The position numbers were made by a program, and so were the translations under genes. Under the pieces are notes generated by a model. It was not told the DNA's origin and searched no databases. It saw only the letters and a program-made list of their open reading frames with translations. Shown piece by piece: positions 43,314 to 51,267 of a stretch of DNA of 64,000 bases. The DNA lies in contig NZ_SSTC01000009.1 of NCBI RefSeq assembly GCF_004801855.1, positions 1 through 64,000 of the forward strand, given 5' to 3'. The DNA is from Pseudomonas sp. A-1 (GTDB lineage Bacteria; Pseudomonadota; Gammaproteobacteria; Pseudomonadales; Pseudomonadaceae). Each line of letters begins with the position of its first letter. The stretch's first letter is position 1.

Positions 43314-43421
43314 ATGAACGCTCCGCTTCCCCCGCTAACGCTACTCGCCCTGAGCCTCGGCCGGGGTCTGTCGCCGCGCGTACGGCGGCGACTTGCGATC
43401 TCCCCCAGATCCCGGCCTTGA
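43314..43421 (+). CDS. Leucine-rich leader peptide of leuA
   Basis: A 35-codon reading frame with eight leucines, four of them among codons 8-15 (LTLLALSL). It lies 64 bases before the leuA start and is followed by paired hairpins. It has the features expected of an attenuation leader peptide that measures charged leucine tRNA. No strong ribosome site is seen before the ATG, so its translation is unproven. Confidence 0.55.
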   Translation: MNAPLPPLTLLALSLGRGLSPRVRRRLAISPRSRP

Positions 43422-43450
43422 ACAGCCCGCCATGGCGGGCAGGGGAGATC
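43397..43450 (+). promoter_or_regulatory. Attenuator-like RNA hairpins upstream of leuA
   Basis: GATCTCCCC (43397-43405) can pair with GGGGAGATC (43442-43450), and inside it GCCCGCCA/TGGCGGGC (43425-43440) forms a second hairpin. The first arm overlaps the end of the leader ORF, so ribosome position could decide the pairing. There is no T run after it, so it may act on translation rather than as an intrinsic terminator. Confidence 0.5.
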
Positions 43451-43484
43451 GGCACCGTCCGTTATCCCGTTCGAGGTCCGACCC

Positions 43485-45167
43485 ATGCTCCGCAATCCGC
43501 AAACCAAGTACCGTCCCTTTCCCGGCATCGACCTGCCCGATCGCCGCTGGCCTTCGCGCCGCATCGCTCAAGCGCCGGTGTGGCTGTCCACCGACCTGCG
43601 TGACGGCAATCAGGCGCTGTTCGAGCCGATGAACCGAGAGCGCAAGCTGCGCCTGTTCGGCGAGTTGGTGAGGCTGGGCTTCAAGGAGATCGAGATGGGC
43701 TTCCCGGCCGCCTCGCGCACCGACTTTGAGATCATCCGCCAGCTGATCGACGAGGGCGGCATTCCCGATGACGTCACGCCCATGGTCATGACCCAGCTGC
43801 GCGAGGACCTGATCGACGAGACCGTGCGCGCCGTGGCCGGCGCGCGGCGGGTGATCGTGCACCTGTACAACGCCATCGCCCCGGTTTGGCGGCGCTTGGT
43901 GTTTGGCCTCTCGGTGGACGAAGTAGAGCAGTTGGTGGTGCGTCACGTGCAGCTGCTCAAGGACAAGGTGGCCACGCACCCGCAGACCGAGTGGGTGCTG
44001 CAGTACTCCCCGGAAACTTTCTGCATGGCCGAGCTGGAGGTGTCGCTGCGCATGTGTAACGCAGCCATCCGCACTTGGGACGCCGGCCCCGGCCGGCCGA
44101 TCATCGTCAACCTGCCGACCACTGTGGAAGTGGCGACGCCGAACGTCTTCGCCGACCAGATCGAGTGGATGCACGAGCGCCTGGAGTGCCGTGAGCACGT
44201 GGTGCTCTCGGTTCACCCGCACAACGATCGCGGCACCGGCGTGGCCTGCGCCGAGCAGGCGCTGCTGGCCGGCGCCCAGCGCGTGGAAGGCTGCCTGTTC
44301 GGCAATGGCGAGCGCAGCGGCAACCTCGACCTGGTAACCCTGGCGTTGAACCTCTACACCCAGGGCATCGACCCACGCCTGAATTTCTCCGACATCGCCG
44401 GCGTGGCGCGGGTCGCCGAAGCCTGCACCGGGTTGCCGATCCACCCGCGCCATCCCTATGCCGGTGACCTGGTGTTCACCGCCTTCTCCGGCTCGCACCA
44501 AGACGCCATCGCCAAGGGTTTCGCCGCACAGAACCCGGAGTGTTTCTGGGAGGTGCCCTACCTGCCGATCGATCCCAAGGATCTGGGACGCACTTATGAC
44601 AGCATCGTGCGGGTCAACAGCCAGTCGGGCAAAGGCGGCATCGCCTACCTTCTGCAGCGTGACCACGACGTGTTGATGCCGCGGCGGATGCAGGTGGAGT
44701 TCAGCTCCATTGTGCAGAAAATGGCGGACAGCAGCGAGACAGAATTGACCAGCACCGAGCTCTGGGAACTATTCCAGCGCACCTATCTGGCGCCGGCGCG
44801 CCCCGGTGGCAATCTGGTCTATATCGGCCACCAGCTGTTCGAGGACGGCGCCGGCCAGGGTGTGGTGCTGAAGATCGCGCTGCCTAACGGCCGCCAACAG
44901 AATCTGCAGGGCGTGGGCAACGGCCCGATCGACGCGGCGGTGGCCGCCCTCGGCCTGCCCATCCGAGTCGACGGCTACGAGGAGCACAGTTTGGGTGGTG
45001 CTGCTGGAGCCCAGGCTTTGGCGCTGGTCGAGGTGGCCTGGCCGGACGTGGCCGGCTCGCGCTTCGGTGCCGGCAGCCACGCGAACATCGTCATTGCGTC
45101 GATCCAGGCGCTGCTCGTCGCGGTATCACGCTTCGACGACGGCCTGGCGCAGTTGGCCGGACGCTGA
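43485..45167 (+). CDS. leuA: 2-isopropylmalate synthase
   Basis: A 560-residue enzyme, the long form with a C-terminal regulatory domain. It condenses 2-oxoisovalerate with acetyl-CoA in leucine synthesis. LSTDLRDGNQAL is the substrate-binding start, SVHPHNDRGTG holds the metal-binding HxH, and GCLFGNGERSGN is a family signature. The C-terminal domain carries leucine feedback sensing. It is preceded by a leader ORF. It is a biosynthetic gene in an otherwise catabolic setting; whether it is the only leuA of the genome cannot be seen. Confidence 0.95.
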   Translation: MLRNPQTKYRPFPGIDLPDRRWPSRRIAQAPVWLSTDLRDGNQALFEPMNRERKLRLFGELVRLGFKEIEMGFPAASRTDFEIIRQLIDEGGIPDDVTPMVMTQLREDLIDETVRAVAGARRVIVHLYNAIAPVWRRLVFGLSVDEVEQLVVRHVQLLKDKVATHPQTEWVLQYSPETFCMAELEVSLRMCNAAIRTWDAGPGRPIIVNLPTTVEVATPNVFADQIEWMHERLECREHVVLSVHPHNDRGTGVACAEQALLAGAQRVEGCLFGNGERSGNLDLVTLALNLYTQGIDPRLNFSDIAGVARVAEACTGLPIHPRHPYAGDLVFTAFSGSHQDAIAKGFAAQNPECFWEVPYLPIDPKDLGRTYDSIVRVNSQSGKGGIAYLLQRDHDVLMPRRMQVEFSSIVQKMADSSETELTSTELWELFQRTYLAPARPGGNLVYIGHQLFEDGAGQGVVLKIALPNGRQQNLQGVGNGPIDAAVAALGLPIRVDGYEEHSLGGAAGAQALALVEVAWPDVAGSRFGAGSHANIVIASIQALLVAVSRFDDGLAQLAGR

Positions 45168-45399
45168 GCTAGATCGCGCGTCAGTCGCCTCCAAAGGCCT
45201 TTGACAGCTACAGAGAGGAAAGGGGACTGATTTATATTCCGGCCGCTGCTGGCCGACAGCTGCCGGTCACGACACCGAAGATCAGCTCATGATGCACGGC
45301 GATGCCCCAGCAGAGCCGGCAAACGACCTGCCCTGCCGCCGCTCCATGCCAGTGACGCGGCTAATATCCATGTCTCAGCCCCAACCGTGGAGCACCAAG

Positions 45400-45879
45400 A
45401 TGACCAGCAAGAACACGATATGCCTCTGGTACGACAACGACGCGCTGGACGCTGCGACCTTCTACGCCGCGACCTTCCCGGACAGCGCGGTGGGGGCTGT
45501 TCATCGTGCGCCTGGCGACTATCCGGCGGGCAAGCAGGGCGATGTCCTGACCGTCGAGTTCACGGTGATGGGCATCCCTTGCCTCGGGCTAAACGGCGGG
45601 CCGGCGTTCAGGCACAGCGAGGCGTTCTCGTTCCAGGTCGCGACCGACGATCAGGCCGAGACGGACCGCCTGTGGAACGCGATTGTCGGCAACGGTGGCC
45701 AGGAGAGCGAATGCGGCTGGTGCAAGGACAAGTGGGGCCTGTCGTGGCAGATCACGCCGCGCGTTCTGACGGCCGCGATTGCCAGTCCGGATCGTGCAGC
45801 GGCCAAGCGCGCCTTCGACGCGATGATGACCATGCGCAAGATCGATATCGCGGCGATCGAGGCGGCGCTGAAGGGGTAA
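45400..45879 (+). CDS. PhnB-like VOC-family protein
   Basis: A 159-residue protein of the vicinal-oxygen-chelate fold: CLWYDNDALDAATFYAATFPDSAVG, GDVLTVEFTVMGIPCLGLNGG and CGWCKDKWGLSWQITP are typical of the PhnB / 3-demethylubiquinone-methyltransferase-like group. The biochemical role of this group is uncertain. I start at MTSKNTICLW, which has GTGGAG upstream; longer frames lack a ribosome site. It stands alone after leuA. Confidence 0.82.
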   Translation: MTSKNTICLWYDNDALDAATFYAATFPDSAVGAVHRAPGDYPAGKQGDVLTVEFTVMGIPCLGLNGGPAFRHSEAFSFQVATDDQAETDRLWNAIVGNGGQESECGWCKDKWGLSWQITPRVLTAAIASPDRAAAKRAFDAMMTMRKIDIAAIEAALKG

Positions 45880-45936
45880 CCCAGTCCCAGGCAGTCATTG
45901 TGCATTCCTGAGCCTTCATCAGGAGAGTGCGCTCAT

Positions 45937-46350
45937 CCAGGCCCGATGCAGATCACCGGCCGCGACGGCCACACCCTGGAGCAAGCCTGGGCCCAGGGGC
46001 CGACCGCCTACCTGGCGGTGTCCATCCCCAACTTCTTCATGCTCAACGGTCCCACCGGGCCGGTCGGCAACTTCTCGCTGATCGACATCGCCGAGCTGCA
46101 GTGGGGCTACATCGCCCAGTTGATCGAGCTGGTGCGCAGCGGCCAGTGCCAGGAGGTGAGCGCCGCGCAGAGCGCGCTGGACGCCTACGACGTGGCCCGC
46201 AAGGACGCCGCGCGCAAGACGGTGTTCGGCTCCGGCTGCAACAGCTGGTATCTGGATGCCGAGGGCATCCCCAACACCTGGCCGTGGTCGCAGCAGCGCT
46301 TCAAGGATGAGATGGCGGCGCCGAAGCTGGAGGCATTCGTGCTGCGCTGA
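45937..46350 (+). pseudogene. 3' fragment of a second Baeyer-Villiger monooxygenase gene
   Basis: Its 135 residues are nearly the same as the C-terminus of the monooxygenase at 40505 (from ITGRDGHTLEQAW to the end KLEAFVLR), with a three-residue in-frame deletion where SIPEFPNLFML became SIPNFFML. No FAD- or NADPH-binding half is present and no ribosome site exists at the break. The frame is still open because the loss is recent or because there is no selection against it. It forms a direct repeat of about 0.4 kb with 41555-41974. Confidence 0.87.
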
Positions 46351-46436
46351 ATGCCGAGGGGCGTCCGGCCGGCAAGGCCGGGCACCCTTGGCCATATCCC
46401 CGAGCCGCAACCGCTGGAGCGCCCCAAGGAGTGAAA

Positions 46437-47021
46437 TCAGAGCCCGCTGCGCAGCCCCAGCTCGCGGACCTCGAGCACCCAGCGGGCCTTCTGCCGCGGC
46501 GTGGCGTGAATGATGGGACCGAAACTGGCCACCTTGACCGGCTTGAGTCCGCTGAACTCGAGGATCGTGCGCTTCATCTGCTGGTGACCGGGCATGCGGA
46601 ACACCCAGCGGTAGTACCAGGGGGGGGTATCCATGGTGACCAGCAACTGGGCGGAGCGCCCGACCAGCAGCCGGTCCCAGAACTTCGAGTTGTCCCGATA
46701 GCGGAAAGCGAAGCCGGGCAGAAAGATGCGATCGATGAAGCCCTTGAGCAGCGCCGGCATGGCCCCCCACCAGGTCGGATAGACGAACACCAGGTGTTCG
46801 GCCCAGAGGATGTCCTGCTGCGCCTTGCTCAGATCGGGTTCCAGCTCCTGCACCTTCCGATAGCCCTCGTGAAGTATCGGGTCGAAGTCCAGTTCGCTCA
46901 GGCGCAGCTGGCGCACCTGGCAACCGGCCTGGGTCGCCCCGGCTAGGTAGGAATCGGCCAGATGCCCGCAGAAACTGTCGGAAGAGGGGTGGCCGAGGAT
47001 CAGCAGAATTTTCTTGCTCAC
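46437..47021 (-). CDS. NAD(P)H:quinone oxidoreductase, flavodoxin-like fold
   Basis: A 194-residue flavoprotein of the MdaB/KefF/YwrO family. ILGHPSSDSFCGHLADSYL forms the flavin phosphate site and YPTWWGAMPALLKGFIDRIFLPGFAF is the family signature. It reduces quinones by two electrons, avoiding radicals. The start is GTG at 47021 (VSKKILLILGHP); the longer frame is not needed and overlaps the regulator promoter. It is divergent from the MerR gene, and a MerR-type promoter lies 38 bases upstream of it. Confidence 0.87.
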   Translation of the reverse strand: MSKKILLILGHPSSDSFCGHLADSYLAGATQAGCQVRQLRLSELDFDPILHEGYRKVQELEPDLSKAQQDILWAEHLVFVYPTWWGAMPALLKGFIDRIFLPGFAFRYRDNSKFWDRLLVGRSAQLLVTMDTPPWYYRWVFRMPGHQQMKRTILEFSGLKPVKVASFGPIIHATPRQKARWVLEVRELGLRSGL

Positions 47022-47058
47022 GGAGTACGGCTCGTTACTTGGCGGTGGAAAGACCCCA

Positions 47059-47090
47059 AGGCTAAAGTCTCCCCCGGACGGTAGAGTCAA
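47059..47090 (-). promoter_or_regulatory. MerR-type promoter of the quinone reductase
   Basis: On the minus strand TTGACT, a 20-base spacer and TAGCCT. The spacer holds an imperfect dyad (CTCTACC and GGGGGAG). The spacer is longer than the usual 17, as MerR-activated promoters require. The same arrangement is upstream of the lipid operon at 62482-62513. Confidence 0.75.
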
Positions 47091-47249
47091 GCCCCGCCAG
47101 GGGCGCCGGCCCCTTCCCCATGACTTCCCGGCTGTGATCTGCTCGACGGAACTGCCATCGCCCCGCGACAGCTCGCCTGCGATTCCCGGAAGATGCCCGC
47201 CTGCACGGGCAACCGCCCAGCGTTCGCAACACAAATGGAAGTTGTCAGG

Positions 47250-47669
47250 ATGTACATAGGAAAAGCAGCCAAGCTATCGGGAACAACCGTTAAGAGCATT
47301 CGCCACTACGAGAAGATAGGCCTGCTTCCCCAAGCGCCGCGCGAGGGGAAATATCGGGTCTACGATCAGGAAAACGTCGATGTCCTGCGTTTCATCAAGT
47401 GCGCCCAACAGCTGGGATTCAAGCTCAAGGAGCTGCAGGGCATTCTCGCCGACTACGGCGGCCGCGACTTTCCCTGGGAGCGGGCACAGCAGGAGATCGC
47501 CCGGAAGAAACAGGAACTGACGACCCAGATAGACATGCTCCAGCAGTTGCACGCCGGGTTGCAGGCTTTCGAGAAGGATCTGCAGGATGCCCGGGAGGAA
47601 TGCCACCTCCTGCGTGCCTCGCGCCCGGCGGAAAAAAAACCGGCGCACCCACAGAGCTTGGGAACCTGA
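47250..47669 (+). CDS. MerR-family transcriptional regulator
   Basis: A 139-residue MerR protein. MYIGKAAKLSGTTVKSIRHY is the winged helix-turn-helix start and DVLRFIKCAQQLGFKLKELQ follows, then a dimerisation helix (ARKKQELTTQIDMLQQLHAGLQAFEKDL) and a short tail. The tail has a single Cys-His pattern (EECHLL), not the metal-binding set of MerR, CueR or ZntR, so the ligand is unknown. An alternative start is ATG at 47235. The gene is divergent from the quinone reductase and convergent with the exporter gene. Confidence 0.87.
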   Translation: MYIGKAAKLSGTTVKSIRHYEKIGLLPQAPREGKYRVYDQENVDVLRFIKCAQQLGFKLKELQGILADYGGRDFPWERAQQEIARKKQELTTQIDMLQQLHAGLQAFEKDLQDAREECHLLRASRPAEKKPAHPQSLGT

Positions 47670-47736
47670 TGAGGCGAATCGTCGGACAGCGGAGGCCTGC
47701 CCACCCCGAGCCCCGGGGGAGCAAGCCTCCCTGCCG

Positions 47737-50346
47737 CTAGGCAGGCACCACGCCACCCGGCTCATGCGCCATGGAGGCCGACGCCGCGCGCGCGGCGATC
47801 GGTGCGAAGAACCATGGGGCAGTCAGCGTGATGACCAGAATGGTCATCACGCCACTGACGAGCAGCGCCAGCGCCACCAGGGCGCCCAGATCGACCACCG
47901 GCTTGAAGTCGGAAAACAGCAGAGCCAGGAAGCCGACCGAGAAAATCACCACGTTGACCACGGTCGAACGCCCGACACTGTGCATGGAGCGCAGGATGGC
48001 GCTATCGATATCGACGCCCTGCTGCACGAACAGCCGGATGCGCGACAGCAGGTGCACCGCATAATCCACGACCCCGACCACCAGGTAGGTGACCAGTGCG
48101 GTGCCGATGTTCAGTTCGATGTCCAGCAGGAACATGGCGCCGTACAGGCTCGCCGAGGTCGCCAGCAGGGTGAACAGGCCGAGCAGCCCCAGGCGCAGCG
48201 AGCGCAGCGAGAACATCATCATCAGGGTCACCACCAGCGCCGCCAGGGTGAAGCTGAGCACCTGGCCCCGGGTGATCTCGTCCAGCACCCCGGTCCAGAT
48301 CATCGGTGTGCCGGCATGGGTGATCTCCAGATGGGCCGGCTTGTTCACCGCCAGCCAGGCGTCCAGACGCGCCAGCAGGCTGCGGTAGTCGCTGGCCACC
48401 GAGGAGGTCATGGTGTACAGAGTGACCGCCTTGGAATAGTCCGCGTTGAGAACATTGGTCAGATCCGAGCCGCCGCCATTCTCGAACAGCATCACGTGCT
48501 GGTCGATCAGCGCATTGCCATCGACCTCGAAGGTCTCGCGGCGCCCCTCCTCGTCCACCACGCTGACCGTCTCGCGCGCCTCGGGCACCCGCAGATAGGC
48601 GGGGTCCATGTCGTTGAGCACCAGGTTCATTCGCTTGATGTAGGTCGCCAGCGAATAGCCGTAACTCACCTCCGGCTGCTCGCGCAGGAAACGATCGAGG
48701 CGGTCGATGAACTGCACCACCTCGGTATCGAGCACGCCCCTGGGGGTCTTGCTGTCGATGGCGATCCACCCCGGCGCGGTGCCGGCGACATGGCTGCGGT
48801 TGATGAACTCGTCGGAAACGCGTACCGGACTGCCCTCCTTGAAGTAGGCGATGCCGGAGTCCTCGATGGCGACCGAGAAGGTCAGCACCGCCATCGTGGC
48901 CAGCATGGGCAGGACCGCGCAGAGCATGGCCCTGCGCCGCTCGATCATCCAGGCGCAGCCGGCGACCAGCAGTCGCGACAGCAACGAGTCCTGACCGTCC
49001 CGCCGCTCCAGCATGCCGTCCTTGCCCCACACGGCGATCCAGGCCGGAATCAGCAGCAGCGATATGACCAGCGCCGCCGCCAGGCCGACCGACATGAAGA
49101 CGCCGAAGTTGCGGATGCTGACGATGTTGGTGGCGGTGGAGATCAGGAAGGTGGCGATGGTCGTCACCGTGGTCAGCACAACCGGCATCATCATCAGGCG
49201 CATGGTGGCCCGGTTGGCCTCGCGGTTGCTCTGTCCGGCGTACTTCTGCTCGTAGTACTCGGCCATCACGTGGATGGCATCGGAACAGCAGATGGTGAAC
49301 AGGAACACCGGCAGAACGCTGGTCAGCAGGTCGACCGGCACCTCGAGCAGGGCCATCAGCCCGAGCGTCCAGATGGTGCAGAAAAGGATGTTCAGCAACG
49401 GCAGCAGCAGCCCCAGCGGCTTCCTGAAGAAGCACACCAGCAGGGTGCTGATCAGCACGAACACGATCGGAAAGAGCAATGCCAGATCATGGTCGATGAT
49501 CTCCTGCTGTGCGGCGATGAAGATCGGCATGCCGGCGATGAACACCTCGTCCTTGAACTCCGGGTGCTGCGCCTGATAGTCGGCGACCATGTCGCGGAAG
49601 ATCCGGTAGGCCCGCAACTGGGCCTCGGCGTCGTCCTGACGGGTTCCGAGTTCGGCCACCAGCAGGGCCACGGTCTTGTCGCGCGAAACCACGCCATCGA
49701 CCATCAGCTCGTTGCCCATGATCTCCGACTCGACCCGGGAGGGATCCATGTCGAATGCCCTGAGGGTCTTGTGGATCAGCAGCTCGCCGTCGTCGGTCAG
49801 CAGGATGTTCTCGAAGTCGCCCATCGAGGCCATCTCGCGGATCGGGTTGACCCGCTCGGCCAGGAAGTCGATGAAATGCTGCTCCCGTGGCTTCCAGTTC
49901 TGGCTGCGGGCATGCTCACGCAGAGCCTTGGCCGTCTGGTAGTCGTTCTGCGCCAGGCCGTCGATCAGTATGGCGTCGACCAGCTCACGGACCCGCGCAT
50001 CCCCGGCATGCAGCTGGGCGATGCGCTGCAGCTCGAGGGCGTCCTCCTCGTTGCTGAGCACCACCCTGCGCGCCGTCTGGGACAGCGCATGCAGGGCGTT
50101 GAGGGTGTCCCGGTTGAACACCCCGTCGGGATTGTGCAGCGCCACCATCACCGAGTCGAAGGTGCCGGTGAACTCGCCCTGCAGGTCGATGATCGTCTTG
50201 CGCGCCGGATGCGACTCCTTGAGCAGGTAGGGGTTGGTGTCCGAGGTCAGCGCGCCGAGCACGTAGGTGAAGTAGGCCGTGATCGCCAGCAGCAGGACGA
50301 TGATCCCCTTAGCATGGCGTTCGACGAAGTCCAGGTATCTTTCCAT
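47737..50346 (-). CDS. MMPL/RND-family exporter
   Basis: An 869-residue transporter with an N-terminal membrane segment, a large periplasmic loop (from TSDTNPYLLK), a group of five spans (LALLFPIVFVLISTLLVCFF onward), a second loop and another five spans at the C-terminus. It is a two-half MMPL type without the drug-efflux AcrB signatures. It should move a lipid or lipid-like product. Last gene of the lipid operon, 18 bases after the LolA-like gene. The same trio (MMPL, LolA-like, outer-membrane protein) accompanies aryl-polyene and similar export systems. Confidence 0.87.
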   Translation of the reverse strand: MERYLDFVERHAKGIIVLLLAITAYFTYVLGALTSDTNPYLLKESHPARKTIIDLQGEFTGTFDSVMVALHNPDGVFNRDTLNALHALSQTARRVVLSNEEDALELQRIAQLHAGDARVRELVDAILIDGLAQNDYQTAKALREHARSQNWKPREQHFIDFLAERVNPIREMASMGDFENILLTDDGELLIHKTLRAFDMDPSRVESEIMGNELMVDGVVSRDKTVALLVAELGTRQDDAEAQLRAYRIFRDMVADYQAQHPEFKDEVFIAGMPIFIAAQQEIIDHDLALLFPIVFVLISTLLVCFFRKPLGLLLPLLNILFCTIWTLGLMALLEVPVDLLTSVLPVFLFTICCSDAIHVMAEYYEQKYAGQSNREANRATMRLMMMPVVLTTVTTIATFLISTATNIVSIRNFGVFMSVGLAAALVISLLLIPAWIAVWGKDGMLERRDGQDSLLSRLLVAGCAWMIERRRAMLCAVLPMLATMAVLTFSVAIEDSGIAYFKEGSPVRVSDEFINRSHVAGTAPGWIAIDSKTPRGVLDTEVVQFIDRLDRFLREQPEVSYGYSLATYIKRMNLVLNDMDPAYLRVPEARETVSVVDEEGRRETFEVDGNALIDQHVMLFENGGGSDLTNVLNADYSKAVTLYTMTSSVASDYRSLLARLDAWLAVNKPAHLEITHAGTPMIWTGVLDEITRGQVLSFTLAALVVTLMMMFSLRSLRLGLLGLFTLLATSASLYGAMFLLDIELNIGTALVTYLVVGVVDYAVHLLSRIRLFVQQGVDIDSAILRSMHSVGRSTVVNVVIFSVGFLALLFSDFKPVVDLGALVALALLVSGVMTILVITLTAPWFFAPIAARAASASMAHEPGGVVPA

Positions 50347-50364
50347 GATTATCCGAACCGCCGC

Positions 50365-51198
50365 TTACAGGGAGGAGGAGACGAACCCGGGCACGTCCCC
50401 GGACTTCAGCCCGCGGCGGATCGCCCCCTGGGTGAACAGCCGATCATCCAGTTCGACGTTGTACTGCAGCCGGTCGAAGCGCATCTCCGAGCGGGTTCCG
50501 TCGATGAAATGCTCGGTCTCGCTGAGCATGATGCTGTCGATGCCATCGACCTTGGCCACCTTGAGTGTGCGCATCTGCTTGATCAGCACGCCCTTCACGT
50601 CGAAGAAGTCCTGGCGCATCACCAGATGGTTCTGCTTGTCGATCCACACCTTGAGCTTGTTGTAGCCGGTCTTCGTGAGCACCTGCGGGGAAGCCGGCTC
50701 GCGCTCGATCACATGGCAGTCGCGCCCCTGGATCTGCTCCTCGCCGAGCAGGGTCTGGCGATAGTCGTTCACCCGGATCTTGTCCAGGTCGGCATAGGAG
50801 TACTCGCTGCCCATGAACGAACCGCGCTTGTCGGTGGTGGATATCCGCCGGGTCTGGCGACTGACGGGCAGGTACATCCACTGGCTGTCCTCCTTGCCGA
50901 GCACCTCCTGCGGGTTCTCGATATGGAAGGCGACATCGCGCACGTCGTTGGGCGAGGTGAAGAACATGGAGAACCTGTCGCCTTCGGGGTAGTCCTTCTG
51001 CAGGTAGGTGAAGGTCCGCACCCGGGTATTGCCCTTCTTGTCGTGCAGGATCAGCGACACTTCCGACATGAAGCTGTGGCCGTCGTCCCGCTCGCGGACC
51101 TGACGGACGATCTCGTCGGCGCTGGGCGGCTCGGCCTGAGCGGCCGCGCTGGCGGTGACGAGAGCGGCCAGGGTGAGTTTCTTGAGTATCGGCAACAT
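50365..51198 (-). CDS. Outer-membrane lipoprotein-sorting (LolA-like) protein
   Basis: A 277-residue protein with signal peptide (MLPILKKLTLAALVTASAAAQA) and a half-barrel segment typical of LolA/LolB-like domains: TFTYLQKDYPEGDRFSMFF, SQWMYLPVSRQTRRIS and KVWIDKQNHLVMRQDFFD. Such proteins ferry hydrophobic cargo through the periplasm. The start at 51198 has GAGGAG upstream; the longer frame is not needed. It lies between the exporter and the outer-membrane protein in the operon, suggesting one export route. Confidence 0.87.
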   Translation of the reverse strand: MLPILKKLTLAALVTASAAAQAEPPSADEIVRQVRERDDGHSFMSEVSLILHDKKGNTRVRTFTYLQKDYPEGDRFSMFFTSPNDVRDVAFHIENPQEVLGKEDSQWMYLPVSRQTRRISTTDKRGSFMGSEYSYADLDKIRVNDYRQTLLGEEQIQGRDCHVIEREPASPQVLTKTGYNKLKVWIDKQNHLVMRQDFFDVKGVLIKQMRTLKVAKVDGIDSIMLSETEHFIDGTRSEMRFDRLQYNVELDDRLFTQGAIRRGLKSGDVPGFVSSSL

Positions 51199-51267
51199 GG
51201 GTAACTCCTCGAAATTCATGAAATGCCGCACCGCCGTGCCTCGCAGGCGGCGGGCAGCAGGGGTGGG

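Noticed and set aside
43230-43480. A T-box riboswitch before leuA
   Set aside because: No T-box core sequence or specifier loop is seen; the leucine-rich leader frame explains the region better, and T-boxes are rare in this group.
45898-46350. The monooxygenase fragment as an intact small gene
   Set aside because: It has only the C-terminal part of a flavoprotein, no cofactor motif and no ribosome site; a pseudogene call fits better.
47587-51204. A 1,205-codon open frame on the plus strand
   Set aside because: It is antisense to the exporter and LolA-like genes, very rich in His, Gln and Arg, and without any recognisable domain.
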